This document shows positions 18,436-28,816 of a stretch of DNA of 43,800 nucleotides, piece by piece. Position 1 is the first letter of the stretch. The number at the start of each line of letters is the position of its first letter. Origin of the DNA: an uncultured Flavobacteriaceae bacterium. GTDB taxonomy: Bacteria; Bacteroidota; Bacteroidia; Flavobacteriales; Flavobacteriaceae. The position numbers were made by a program, and so were the translations under genes. The notes beneath the pieces were generated by a model. The model ran no database searches and had not been told where the DNA came from. It was given only the letters and a program-made list of their open reading frames with translations. The stretch is taken from the NCBI GenBank assembly GCA_913044085.1, contig CAJWNW010000002.1, positions 1 through 43,800 of the forward strand. The letters are read 5' to 3'.

Positions 18436-21228
18436 ATGTCCAACAAATTTTCAAAACACAATCCTAAAGATTACATACTAATTAAAGGAGCCAAATTACA
18501 CAATCTTAAAAACATTGATGTGGCCATTCCTAGAAATAAATTAGTGGTAATTACAGGCCTGTCGGGTTCAGGCAAATCTAGTTTGGCATTTGACACATTG
18601 TATGCAGAAGGTCAAAGGCGTTATGTAGAAAGTTTATCGAGCTATGCACGGCAATTTTTAGGACGCTTAAATAAACCACAAGTGGATTACATCAAAGGTA
18701 TTGCGCCTGCAGTTGCTATTGAACAAAAAGTGAATTCAACCAACCCGAGGTCTACTGTAGGTACTAGTACAGAAATATACGATTATCTAAAATTACTCTA
18801 TGCTCGTATTGGTGTCACTTATTCACCCATTTCCAATGGAGTTGTCAAAAAAGACTCAACATCAGATGTTATAGATTATATAAAAACCTTAGAAAGTAAA
18901 CAGAAATTACTACTATTAGCTCCCATAGAATTAGAAAAAGGTCGAGATATAACAGACAAACTCAAAGCGTTACAGAACCAAGGTTTTTCAAGAATGAAAA
19001 TTAATGGTCAAATTGAACGCATTGATGTGCTTTTGAAATCAGAAATTGAATTGGAGAATTTAGCATTGGTTGTAGACCGCATTGTTGTAAAACACGAAGA
19101 TAATTTTTACAATCGGTTGGCAGATGCTATTGAAATGGCTTTTTACGAAGGAAAAGGCTATTGTTTAATTGAAGATGTTGAAAATTCAAAATTAAAAACA
19201 TTCAGTAATAATTTTGCATTAGATGGTCAAAAATTTTTAGAGCCTAACATCCATTTATTTAGCTTTAATAATCCATATGGCGCATGTCCTAATTGCGAAG
19301 GCTATGGAGATGTCATTGGCATTGACAAAACATTGGTGATTCCCAACACCACACTATCCGTTTATGAAAATGCCATTTATCCTTGGAGAGGCGAAAGCAT
19401 GTCCTATTACAGAGATTTAGTGGTTAATAACAGCCACAAATTCGATTTCCCAATCCACAAACCCTATTTTGAACTGAGCGATAAACAAAAGGAACTTATA
19501 TGGTTCGGAAATGAACATTTTGAAGGTCTGAATGCTTTTTTTAAGGAATTAGAATCCAAATCCTATAAAGTGCAAAACCGTGTGATGCTATCGCGTTATC
19601 GAGGAAAAACAAAGTGTCACGTTTGCAATGGAAAACGCTTGCGAAAAGAGGCGAATTATGTCAAAATTGATGGCCACTCTATTTCTGACCTAGTAGAACT
19701 ACCAATAGCTGAACTTAAAGCTTTTTTTGAAAGCTTAGAAGTGACAAAAAATGAGACTAAAATTGCAAAACGTTTGTTGACAGAAATCAGAAATCGCATT
19801 GGGTATTTATCTAATGTTGGCCTGGATTACCTCACATTAAATCGAAAATCTAATACTCTATCTGGAGGTGAGAGCCAACGCATCAACTTAGCGACTTCAT
19901 TGGGCAGTAGCCTGGTAGGTTCTATGTACATATTGGACGAGCCCAGCATTGGGTTGCATTCAAAAGATACAGAACGTCTGGTTTCTGTTCTAAAAAATTT
20001 ACGAGACTTGGGCAACACCGTGATTGTAGTAGAGCACGACGAAGCTATCATGGAGGCTGCAGATTACATCATTGATATTGGCCCTGAAGCAGGAAGCCAT
20101 GGCGGAGAAGTAGTTGCTGAAGGTGATTTTAAATCACTTTTAAAGCTGAAGACATTAACCGCACAGTACCTAAATGGCGCCATGACAATAGACATCCCTA
20201 AACTGCGGAGAACTTCAAAATACGCTGTAAAGATTGAAGGGGCTCGTGCAAATAATCTCAAAAATATCAGCGTCGAATTTCCACTGAATATGCTGACCGT
20301 GGTGACTGGTGTTTCAGGCAGTGGAAAGAGCACACTGGTCAAAAATATATTGTATCCAGCACTGCAAAAACAATTGAATGGCTACGGTCAAAAGCCCGCA
20401 GAATTTTCAGAAATTTCAGGTAACTATAAAAATATAAAATTCATTGAATTTGTAGACCAAAACCCCATTGGTCGCTCCTCAAGATCCAATCCAGTGACCT
20501 ACATCAAGGCCTATGACGATATTCGATCGCTCTTCTCGAAACAAAAATTAAGCGTTGTTAGACATTACCAACCAAAGCATTTCTCATTCAATGTTGATGG
20601 AGGCCGCTGCCCCACCTGCAAAGGTGAAGGCGTTGTTACCATTGAAATGCAATTTATGGCAGATGTAAAATTGAAATGCGAAAGCTGTAAGGGCAAACGC
20701 TTTAAAAATGATATTCTAGATATTAAATTTCAAGGTTGCAATATTGACGATATTCTCAAAATGACCATTGATAAAGCGGTTGATTTCTTTGAAATACACG
20801 ATTGCCATAAAATCAAGAAAAAACTACAACCCCTCCAAGATGTAGGCTTGGGCTATGTAACACTTGGCCAAAGTTCATCTACACTTTCGGGAGGAGAAGC
20901 ACAACGTATCAAACTGGCCTCATTTTTAGGTAAAGGAAGCAGCAGCGAATTGGGCTTGTTTATTTTTGATGAACCTTCAACAGGACTGCATTTTCACGAC
21001 ATAAAAAAATTACTAAAATCGTTTAATGCCCTTATTGATCAAGGACATTCCATCATTGTTATAGAACACAATTTAGAACTCATTAAATCTGCCGATTACA
21101 TCATTGACTTAGGTCCAGAAGGAGGTAAAAATGGAGGTAGTGTAATGGTACAAGGAACACCAGAAATGATTGTTGATTCGAAAACTTCATTGACAGCAAA
21201 ATATTTGGATGCTATCTTAAGTAAATAA
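18436..21228 (+). CDS. uvrA: Excinuclease ABC subunit A
   Basis: 930 aa; two ABC ATPase modules (GLSGSGKSSLAFDTLYAEGQRRYVESLSSYARQF; GVSGSGKSTL), CxxC zinc motifs, LSGGESQRI / LSGGEAQRI. Confidence 0.92.
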   Translation: MSNKFSKHNPKDYILIKGAKLHNLKNIDVAIPRNKLVVITGLSGSGKSSLAFDTLYAEGQRRYVESLSSYARQFLGRLNKPQVDYIKGIAPAVAIEQKVNSTNPRSTVGTSTEIYDYLKLLYARIGVTYSPISNGVVKKDSTSDVIDYIKTLESKQKLLLLAPIELEKGRDITDKLKALQNQGFSRMKINGQIERIDVLLKSEIELENLALVVDRIVVKHEDNFYNRLADAIEMAFYEGKGYCLIEDVENSKLKTFSNNFALDGQKFLEPNIHLFSFNNPYGACPNCEGYGDVIGIDKTLVIPNTTLSVYENAIYPWRGESMSYYRDLVVNNSHKFDFPIHKPYFELSDKQKELIWFGNEHFEGLNAFFKELESKSYKVQNRVMLSRYRGKTKCHVCNGKRLRKEANYVKIDGHSISDLVELPIAELKAFFESLEVTKNETKIAKRLLTEIRNRIGYLSNVGLDYLTLNRKSNTLSGGESQRINLATSLGSSLVGSMYILDEPSIGLHSKDTERLVSVLKNLRDLGNTVIVVEHDEAIMEAADYIIDIGPEAGSHGGEVVAEGDFKSLLKLKTLTAQYLNGAMTIDIPKLRRTSKYAVKIEGARANNLKNISVEFPLNMLTVVTGVSGSGKSTLVKNILYPALQKQLNGYGQKPAEFSEISGNYKNIKFIEFVDQNPIGRSSRSNPVTYIKAYDDIRSLFSKQKLSVVRHYQPKHFSFNVDGGRCPTCKGEGVVTIEMQFMADVKLKCESCKGKRFKNDILDIKFQGCNIDDILKMTIDKAVDFFEIHDCHKIKKKLQPLQDVGLGYVTLGQSSSTLSGGEAQRIKLASFLGKGSSSELGLFIFDEPSTGLHFHDIKKLLKSFNALIDQGHSIIVIEHNLELIKSADYIIDLGPEGGKNGGSVMVQGTPEMIVDSKTSLTAKYLDAILSK

Positions 21229-21233
21229 TGGAT

Positions 21234-22514
21234 TCATTGCCTTAAGATTTCAGCCAGTTTTTGGGTACAGCTGCGGCGTGAGTAGCGATCAATTCCTTTG
21301 GAATTAACACAAAGCGTGTTGTTTTCAAAAGCCATAAATAATTTTTTGATGTGTGATTTCAGAGCCTCTCTTTCAGAATGCTTAAAGTAATTACCCGTAT
21401 TGGTTTCTTTTAAGATAGACGTAATATCTGAAGGTTGGGGTCCAATAGCGATAATTGGGCGTTGGGCGTTGACATACTCAAATAATTTCCCTGGAATAAT
21501 ATAGGTGGCAGCTTTAGTATTCCCTTCTAGAAGCAAAAGCACTTGAGATTTTCTTTGATACTTAGCAGCATCAAAATGGGATACCGTTTCAATGATGTCA
21601 AGATAGGACTCTAACCCCGATGCATTTATTGCATTTATAACATCTGCACTAATAGTTCCAACAAGCACCAACCTAAATTTTTCTTTAAAATCTGTTAATT
21701 CGTGAATTAGCTCAGATAAAACATCCCATAATATGGCTGGATTTCTTTGAGATGAAAGAAACCCAATATGAGTCAAAGTAAAATTTAGGTCCATTTTTAC
21801 TTTGCTTGTACTAGCATCATCAAAGCCATTGGTAACGACTGAAATAGGCTGTTTCGTCTTATTTGAAAACAACAACTTTGTTTGCACGGATGTTACAATA
21901 ATATGGTCGGCCTTACTCAGCACCCTTTTTTCTAACATCAAATGTTGTTTTTGGGCATGTTTGGTGAGCTTCAACAGATGGTGGTAGTTGATATCAACCC
22001 AAGGATCTCTAAAGTCACTAAACCACTTTAAAAGGTGTTTTGCCTTCAACCGCACCCCAATCAAATGAACACTGTGAGGCGGTCCTGTAGTAATGATGGT
22101 ATCTATCTTGTTTTTTGAAATATAATCCGATAAAAAATCAACCGATGGCTTGACCCAAAAAATTCTTGCATCGGGAATAAAAAAATTACCCCGAATAAAA
22201 ATCAAAAAACGGTCTACAATGCCTTGTTTTGATGCTGTTGGAATATGCCCTTTTCCATAAGCTTTGGATTTGGTTTTGAAAAATAACTTTAAAAAACGTA
22301 GGGGTTCACGAATAGGATGTTTCAAAATTGTAATTTTTTCTGATAGATTATCAGAAAGTGTTGAATCTAATGTTGGATAGGACGGGTTTTCAGGACAATA
22401 AACAATGGGGTCTATATCAAATTCAGGAAGGTACTTTACAAATTTAAGCCAGCGCTGTACGCCAGGACCTCCTGCGGGTGGCCAATAATATGTAATAATT
22501 AATACCTTTTTCAT
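21234..22514 (-). CDS. Glycosyltransferase, family 4-like
   Basis: N-term MKKVLIITYYWPPAGGPGVQRWLKFVKYLPEF, C-term PGKLFEYVNAQRPIIAIGP. Confidence 0.85.
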   Translation of the reverse strand: MKKVLIITYYWPPAGGPGVQRWLKFVKYLPEFDIDPIVYCPENPSYPTLDSTLSDNLSEKITILKHPIREPLRFLKLFFKTKSKAYGKGHIPTASKQGIVDRFLIFIRGNFFIPDARIFWVKPSVDFLSDYISKNKIDTIITTGPPHSVHLIGVRLKAKHLLKWFSDFRDPWVDINYHHLLKLTKHAQKQHLMLEKRVLSKADHIIVTSVQTKLLFSNKTKQPISVVTNGFDDASTSKVKMDLNFTLTHIGFLSSQRNPAILWDVLSELIHELTDFKEKFRLVLVGTISADVINAINASGLESYLDIIETVSHFDAAKYQRKSQVLLLLEGNTKAATYIIPGKLFEYVNAQRPIIAIGPQPSDITSILKETNTGNYFKHSEREALKSHIKKLFMAFENNTLCVNSKGIDRYSRRSCTQKLAEILRQ

Positions 22515-24931
22515 TTATTTTTTGTGCTAAAAACAAAACTGAAAGCCCCCAAAGATAAGATTAGAAATAAAATTGAACTTATGATTGAAATTTGGGCACC
22601 AGATTGCACCACTTGCGGCTTAAACTCAAAAACGATGGTGTGTTCACCTTTTGGGATTCTAAGCCCTCTGAGCACATAATTCACATTGTAATGAGGAACA
22701 TCTTCATTGTCTATTTGAGCATGCCATCCATCTTTGTAATAGTTTTCAGAAAAAACAGCAAAGCCATCATTCATGTTATTTGATTTATAAATTAATTTAT
22801 TTGGCGCATAACGCGTGAGTTGAATGCTTGCTGTGGAATCCCGTTTAAATGTTGTATCTGGGTGTGAATTTACATTGATAATGGCCGTTGACTTGGAGTT
22901 AAAATCAGAAAGCGCGTTAATTTCAGCGTCGGCATCAGGAACCGATTTTAAAGTTTCAACAAACCAAGCATTGCCATTAATTTGGTCATTTTCTACGTAT
23001 TGTAATTGACCTTCTTCATTTGAGTAAATAATATATTTTGTATTGAGCATGTTGAAGACCTCTGGATTTGCTTTGTCAATATGAAATTCTATGAGCTCAT
23101 TAAAACGGCGCATTTTAGCAGCGTGGTAACCACTGATGGAATTGTGAAAATAGGATGCTTTTGTACTGCCATCCGATGTGTCATAAACTCTAAAAACAGT
23201 GGAATCTCTTAAAATAAGCTTGTCAATTTCATTAGCTTGATAAGGTTTATCAACTTTAATTGCAGACGTAAAATTACCGTTATTCACATAACGACGGTCG
23301 ACACCAACCAAATCAAATAGAATCATAAGGCCTAAAACAACAACTGTGGTGTTTTGATTTATCTTCTGTTTTAGATAACCCCAAATTACAGCTGCCATAA
23401 ATAAAACAAAAAGCAGAGATCTCAAAGCATCAGCGGATAACAATGCACTGCGATCTTTTCTTAAGGCCTCAACAAAATCTTGACCGTAAAAGCTTGCATA
23501 CTGGCCATCTCTAAGTCCTACAAAATCAAGTAAGCTATTTTTAAAAAGGATAAATATCAAGCAAATCCCCAATAGTGTCAAAACTGCTGTTTTTAGCGCC
23601 TTTAAAGAATTTGTTTCGGAAGTCTTAGGATTAAACAATTGTGTCAATCCAAAAACCGCTAAAATGGGAATACAAAGTTCTATGATAACTTGAATGGAGC
23701 TCACCGCTCTAAATTTATTGTAGAATGGAATGTGATCTATGAAGACGTTTGTAAGCCACGGTAAGTGCTTACCATAAGATAGTAAAAGTGCTAAAATCAT
23801 AGCCAATAGCAACCACCATTTATGAAAGCCATTGTATAATAAAAGTCCTAAAAAACACAAGAAAATTAAGGTGGCACCCAAATAAGCTGGTGCTTCTACA
23901 ATAGGTTGTTCCCCCCAATACATAGGGGCTCTTTTAGCTTCGTTGAGCGCCTGAATGGATGTAGCCCCCAAATCCTTATAAGCTTTGTAAGTATGGGAAT
24001 CCTTTCCAAGTTCTTCAGAATTTCCCCCGCCCATGAGTCTTGGGATAAACAAATTCAAACTCTCAAAAATGCCATAACTATATTGGGTGATGTAATCTTT
24101 ATCCAAACCTGAAGTTTTAGGTCTCTGACGGCCATCTGCCAAAACAGTCAATTCACTTTGACTGCGGGTGCTCTGCTTGGCATATTCACTGGTTGCCAAT
24201 AAATTTGTAGCATTCATTCCAACAGCCAAACCAGCAGCGGCAATTAAAATTAAAGCGGCTTTAATAAAGCTTGGAATTTCTTTATTTCTAAAGGATTTAG
24301 CTGCGTATGCAATGCCTATAAATAAAATTACAAACAACAAATAGTATGTCATTTGAAAGTGGTTTGCAACCAATTCGAGCGCTACAGAGATTGTTGTCAA
24401 AACAAATCCAAGTCTATAGCGTTTTTGAAATGTTAGAAGAATCCCTGAAAGCACCAATGGCATATAGGCAATGGCATGCGCCTTGGCGTTATGACCAACC
24501 CCAATAATAATGATTAAGTAGGTTGAGAAACCAAAAGCCAAAGCACCCAAAACAGCCATTCGAAAATCGATTCTAAACGAGAGTAAAAGGATGTAAAAAC
24601 CCATCAAATACAAAAACAAATAATCTGCAGGGCGGGGTAAAAAGCGCAATGAAAGGTCTAATTTTTTGATGAAATTATAGGGATATTTTGCGCCGAGTTG
24701 ATAGGTTGGCATACCACCAAATGCACTGTTGGTCCAATAGGTCTCTCTTCCAGTATCCTTTTTAAAATCAAGTTGCTGTTTGGCCATCCCTGTGTACTGA
24801 ACAATATCAGTTTGATAAATTTTCTTGCCTTGAACAACAGGACTAAAAAAGGCCAGCGAGAGCACGGTAAACCCAAAAAATACCAATAGATGTTTAAAAT
24901 AAGTTGTATACGATTGATTCATTGTTTTCAA
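22511..24931 (-). CDS. YfhO-family large membrane protein
   Basis: 806 aa multi-TM ORF; C-terminal SENYYKDGWHAQIDNEDVPHYNVNYVLRGLRIPKGEHTIVFEFKP typical of YfhO family. Confidence 0.85.
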   Translation of the reverse strand: MKTMNQSYTTYFKHLLVFFGFTVLSLAFFSPVVQGKKIYQTDIVQYTGMAKQQLDFKKDTGRETYWTNSAFGGMPTYQLGAKYPYNFIKKLDLSLRFLPRPADYLFLYLMGFYILLLSFRIDFRMAVLGALAFGFSTYLIIIIGVGHNAKAHAIAYMPLVLSGILLTFQKRYRLGFVLTTISVALELVANHFQMTYYLLFVILFIGIAYAAKSFRNKEIPSFIKAALILIAAAGLAVGMNATNLLATSEYAKQSTRSQSELTVLADGRQRPKTSGLDKDYITQYSYGIFESLNLFIPRLMGGGNSEELGKDSHTYKAYKDLGATSIQALNEAKRAPMYWGEQPIVEAPAYLGATLIFLCFLGLLLYNGFHKWWLLLAMILALLLSYGKHLPWLTNVFIDHIPFYNKFRAVSSIQVIIELCIPILAVFGLTQLFNPKTSETNSLKALKTAVLTLLGICLIFILFKNSLLDFVGLRDGQYASFYGQDFVEALRKDRSALLSADALRSLLFVLFMAAVIWGYLKQKINQNTTVVVLGLMILFDLVGVDRRYVNNGNFTSAIKVDKPYQANEIDKLILRDSTVFRVYDTSDGSTKASYFHNSISGYHAAKMRRFNELIEFHIDKANPEVFNMLNTKYIIYSNEEGQLQYVENDQINGNAWFVETLKSVPDADAEINALSDFNSKSTAIINVNSHPDTTFKRDSTASIQLTRYAPNKLIYKSNNMNDGFAVFSENYYKDGWHAQIDNEDVPHYNVNYVLRGLRIPKGEHTIVFEFKPQVVQSGAQISIISSILFLILSLGAFSFVFSTKNK

Positions 24932-24932
24932 A

Positions 24933-25196
24933 TTAGTCCAGTTCTTCGTAATCTACATACTCCCCAACATCCTGCTTTGGGCGTTGTTTTATTTCAGTTT
25001 TGTCTATACTTATATCCCCTTCATTTTGGGAGTTATAATTTGGGGGTGGTTGATTGAATTTTTGTGCCATTTTTCGTGCCATAGAACGTATAATCCAAGG
25101 CGATAAAAGGCGCATTACATATTTAAAAATTGAATAGGCTAACAGTAAAATTAAAATTGTTTTTGCTAAGCCTAAGAAGGATGCTGTTTGAATCAT
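24933..25196 (-). CDS. DUF4834-like membrane protein
   Basis: Start placed at MIQTASFLG; short N-terminal TM and polar tail. Confidence 0.65.
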   Translation of the reverse strand: MIQTASFLGLAKTILILLLAYSIFKYVMRLLSPWIIRSMARKMAQKFNQPPPNYNSQNEGDISIDKTEIKQRPKQDVGEYVDYEELD

Positions 25197-25338
25197 TAAT
25201 GCGATTATTTTTTCAAAAATACAATTCTTATTTAGAATGAAATACAATGCCTTTAGGAAACTTAAAATTCAAAAAAATGATTTATTTGATTCTTAAATGT
25301 TAGGTAAAAAATATGTAGATTTGATAAAAAGGAACTTC

Positions 25339-26310
25339 ATGAACACAAGACTTAAATTAAATTCTGTAATCTGCGCCTTACTGCTCGGACCCTTATTGTT
25401 TGCCCAGTATACAGATGTGATTAATTCAAATCGTCCTGGGGCCTCACAGTCGGCTTTTTCAGTAGGTACCAATGTTCTACAATTTGAAATTGGCCCCTAC
25501 TTAATGAATGAAAAAAGAAACCCTTATCCGAGTTATGATTCAAAAGGCTTTGGAATTGATTTTGCAGCGCATTATGGGTTTTTCAAAGAAGCATTAGAAG
25601 TCAATATTCAAGGCACCTATCAAAGTGATTCAAAAACATATAATTTCAACGTTCCTGTTGAAAGCAGCCGATCCAACTTCAAAAACCTAAATTTAGGCGT
25701 CAAATACCTGGTTTACGATCCCAACAAAAACAAAGAAGAGACTGTTAATGTTTACAGCTATCATGCGAATCAGGGCTTCAAATGGCGAGACATTGTTCCT
25801 GCTATTGCCTTATCTACTGGAGTCAATTTTGATACCAAAAACAACCCCTACACAGCAAATGGCGTGGAAGGTTTGAGTTACAGAGCAGCCCTTATCACCC
25901 AAAATAATTTTGATGGAGGCTGGGTATTTGTAACCAACCTTATGATGGACCGCATTAGTTCGAATCAACAAGATTTTCATTACATATTGACATTGACACA
26001 TTCATTCAACCCCAAATGGGTAGTTTTTGCTGAAAAACACGGGATTAAAAGCGATTTCTACTCAGATAATTTAATGCGATTTGGAGCAGGCTACCTTCTT
26101 AATAAAGATTTACAATTTGACTCTGCGGTTACCCTCAACTTTAAGGATACACCTTCGATTTTAGATATCAATTTTGGCGTTTCATACAGATTAGATCGTC
26201 ACAGAGATCCGATTAAAAACAATGACAATATCTCTGCAAAATCTAAAAGAAAAAGAATGAATCGTTCCAGAAAAAAATCTAAGAAAAAGAAAGTTAAAAA
26301 TTTTGACTAA
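25339..26310 (+). CDS. Outer-membrane transporter-like beta-barrel protein
   Basis: Signal peptide MNTRLKLNSVICALLLGPLLFAQ, then INSNRPGASQSAFSVGTNVLQFEIGP; TAGATTTG element at 25316-25323 upstream supports the internal start. Confidence 0.7.
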   Translation: MNTRLKLNSVICALLLGPLLFAQYTDVINSNRPGASQSAFSVGTNVLQFEIGPYLMNEKRNPYPSYDSKGFGIDFAAHYGFFKEALEVNIQGTYQSDSKTYNFNVPVESSRSNFKNLNLGVKYLVYDPNKNKEETVNVYSYHANQGFKWRDIVPAIALSTGVNFDTKNNPYTANGVEGLSYRAALITQNNFDGGWVFVTNLMMDRISSNQQDFHYILTLTHSFNPKWVVFAEKHGIKSDFYSDNLMRFGAGYLLNKDLQFDSAVTLNFKDTPSILDINFGVSYRLDRHRDPIKNNDNISAKSKRKRMNRSRKKSKKKKVKNFD

Positions 26311-26321
26311 TAATTTAGTAT

Positions 26322-27437
26322 ATGATTGTTGTTGAAGAGGTTCGTTCGAAGCGTCAACTTAAAGCATTTGTTAAATTTCCATTTGAGCTGTATAAAGATT
26401 CTCGCTATTGGGTCCCCCCCATTATAAAAGAAGAAATGGCAGTTTTTAATCCTTCTAAAAACCCCATTCTTCAAAATGCAAATTTAAAATTATTTTTAGG
26501 CTACAAAGATGGGGAAGTGGTTGGACGTGTGGCGGCTATAGTGAACTGGATTGAAGTCAAGGCGCAAAATACCAAAAAAATGCGCTTTGGATGGTTTGAT
26601 TTTATAGATGATGTTGAAGTCAGTAAAGCCTTGCTTGATAAAGTTTCGGAAATTGGAAAATCTCATAAACTCGACTACATGGAGGGCCCCGTGGGTTTCT
26701 CAAACCTAGACAAGGTGGGAATTCTTACATATGGTTTTGAACATATTGGAACCATGGTGTCTTGGTATAACCATAGCTACTATAAAAAGCATCTTGAAAT
26801 TCTAAATTTTAAAGTTGAAAAAGAATATCTAGAACACAGTCATGCTTTTAGTGATATAAAAATCAAAAACTACAACCGTCTGGAATCTGTCATTAAAAAG
26901 CGCTATGGTCTTAGAGCACTCAATTTTAGTAAGACAAAAGATATGATTGACCGTGCTGATGAGATGTTTGATTTATTTAATGAGAGTTATGCTTCCCTGT
27001 CTTCATTTGTAAAAATTACGGACCTTCAGAAAGAATATATGAAGAAAAAATTTCTAAACTTTATCAACCCCGAATACATCAAATTTGTGATTAATAGAGA
27101 TGAAAAACTTGTTGGTTTTGCGGTCGTTATGCCTTCTTTCGCAAAAGCCCTTCAGAAAATAAAAGGAAGGTTGTTTCCCTTTGGAGTGTTTGAATTGCTA
27201 AAAGCACAAAAAGCGAAAGCCGTTAATTTCCTATTAATCGGAGTTCATCCGGAGTACCAAAATAAAGGGGTACATGCCATTATTTTTAGTGAATACCATC
27301 GTACATTTACAAAGAAAGGAATTCAAGAATGTAGAAGAACACCTGAGTTGGCGGATAATTTAGCCATCCAAAAACTATGGACTGATTTTAACCCTAAATT
27401 GATAAAAAAACGTTGTACCTATAGAAAAAACCTTTAA
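26322..27437 (+). CDS. GNAT-fold N-acyltransferase-like protein, resembling bacterial ceramide synthase (bCerS)-type proteins
   Basis: FPFELYKDSRYWVPPIIKEE, LFLGYKDGEVVGRVAAIVN, MEGPVGFSNLDKVGILTYGFE, FLLIGVHPEYQNKGVHAIIF (GNAT-like). Confidence 0.6.
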   Translation: MIVVEEVRSKRQLKAFVKFPFELYKDSRYWVPPIIKEEMAVFNPSKNPILQNANLKLFLGYKDGEVVGRVAAIVNWIEVKAQNTKKMRFGWFDFIDDVEVSKALLDKVSEIGKSHKLDYMEGPVGFSNLDKVGILTYGFEHIGTMVSWYNHSYYKKHLEILNFKVEKEYLEHSHAFSDIKIKNYNRLESVIKKRYGLRALNFSKTKDMIDRADEMFDLFNESYASLSSFVKITDLQKEYMKKKFLNFINPEYIKFVINRDEKLVGFAVVMPSFAKALQKIKGRLFPFGVFELLKAQKAKAVNFLLIGVHPEYQNKGVHAIIFSEYHRTFTKKGIQECRRTPELADNLAIQKLWTDFNPKLIKKRCTYRKNL

Positions 27438-27447
27438 AAGCGAAGCC

Positions 27448-28707
27448 CTAGTCTCCCATAGCAGCAGAAACCGAAGCAGAAAGACGTTTGTAAAGTCCCG
27501 AAGTTAAGCGTTCTCTTATGCTGGAAAAAGCCTCTAGTGTTACCGCAACATCTTCTAAGGTATGCATGGCTGTTGGAATCATTCTAAGTAAGATTAATCC
27601 CTTAGGAATAACAGGATATACTACAATAGAACAGAAAATACCATGATTTTCACGCAAATCCTTTACCAATGCCATGGCTTCAGGAATGCTTCCTTTTAAA
27701 TATACAGGGGTAACACAGCTTTGAGTGGATCCAATGTCGAATCCACGTTCTTTGAGACCGGATTGCAAAGCATCAACAACTTTCCAAAGGTTTTCTTTGA
27801 GTTCAGGCATGGTGCGTATCATATCCAAACGTTTTAATGCGCCTTTCACCAGCAGCATTTGCAGAGATTTTGCAAACATTTGCGAACGTAAATTATACTT
27901 CAAATAGTCAATAATTTCTTTGTCTGCTGCAATAAAAGCTCCCGTACTCGCCATGGATTTGGCAAAAGTGGCAAAATAAACGTCAATATCGTCTTGTACG
28001 CCTTGCTCCTCACCTGCACCTGCACCTGTAGCACCCAATGTTCCAAAACCATGGGCATCATCTACAAGAAAACGAAAGTTAAATTTCTTTTTTAGAGCAG
28101 CAATTTCTTTTAGGCGGCCTTGTTCTCCACGCATTCCAAAAACACCCTCTGAAATAACTAAAATTCCACCACCAGTTTGTGTAGCCATTTTATTGGCACG
28201 CTCTAAGTTTTTTTCTAAACTCTCAATATCGTTGTGCTTATAAGTAAAACGCTTGCCCATGTGCAAACGCACTCCGTCAATGATGCATGCATGTGCATCT
28301 ACATCATACACAATGATATCATCTTTGCCAACAAGAGCATCCACAGTTGACATAATTCCTTGGTAACCAAAATTCAAGACATAGGCAGCCTCTTTAGAAA
28401 CAAATGCGGCCAATTCTTGTTGTAACTGCTCGTGTAGTGAGGTGTGGCCAGACATCATTCGGGCGCCCATTGGATAAGCAGCTCCATATTCATTAGAAGC
28501 TTCTGCGTCTACTTTTCGGACTTCAGGATGATTGGCAAGACCTAAATAATCGTTAATACTCCAGGTAATGACATCTTTTCCCTGAAATTTCATGCGGTTA
28601 GAAATTTGCCCCTCTAGCTTTGGAAACACAAAATAACCTTCGGCTTGACTAGCCCATTTACCAAGAGGTCCCTTGTCTTTGTATATCTTCTCAAATAAAT
28701 CTCTCAT
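27448..28707 (-). CDS. PLP-dependent alpha-oxoamine synthase family enzyme (SPT/KBL-like; candidate cysteate fatty acyltransferase)
   Basis: SINDYLGLANHPEV, FLVDDAHGFGTLG, PLP-Lys region TFAKSMASTGAF. Confidence 0.8.
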   Translation of the reverse strand: MRDLFEKIYKDKGPLGKWASQAEGYFVFPKLEGQISNRMKFQGKDVITWSINDYLGLANHPEVRKVDAEASNEYGAAYPMGARMMSGHTSLHEQLQQELAAFVSKEAAYVLNFGYQGIMSTVDALVGKDDIIVYDVDAHACIIDGVRLHMGKRFTYKHNDIESLEKNLERANKMATQTGGGILVISEGVFGMRGEQGRLKEIAALKKKFNFRFLVDDAHGFGTLGATGAGAGEEQGVQDDIDVYFATFAKSMASTGAFIAADKEIIDYLKYNLRSQMFAKSLQMLLVKGALKRLDMIRTMPELKENLWKVVDALQSGLKERGFDIGSTQSCVTPVYLKGSIPEAMALVKDLRENHGIFCSIVVYPVIPKGLILLRMIPTAMHTLEDVAVTLEAFSSIRERLTSGLYKRLSASVSAAMGD

Positions 28708-28816
28708 CTAAATTTCTGAATGTTAATCTGGATTCAAAATTATGCAATAATCCAATTAAAACATAATGATTTGACAAAAGTTAAGGCTTAAAACTTAAAG
28801 CACTTTTCAGTTGACT

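Noticed and set aside
25297-25338. N-terminal extension of the transporter ORF (MLGKKYVDLIKRNF)
   Set aside because: A TAGATTTG -7-like element lies inside it and the signal peptide starts at 25339, so the later start is preferred.
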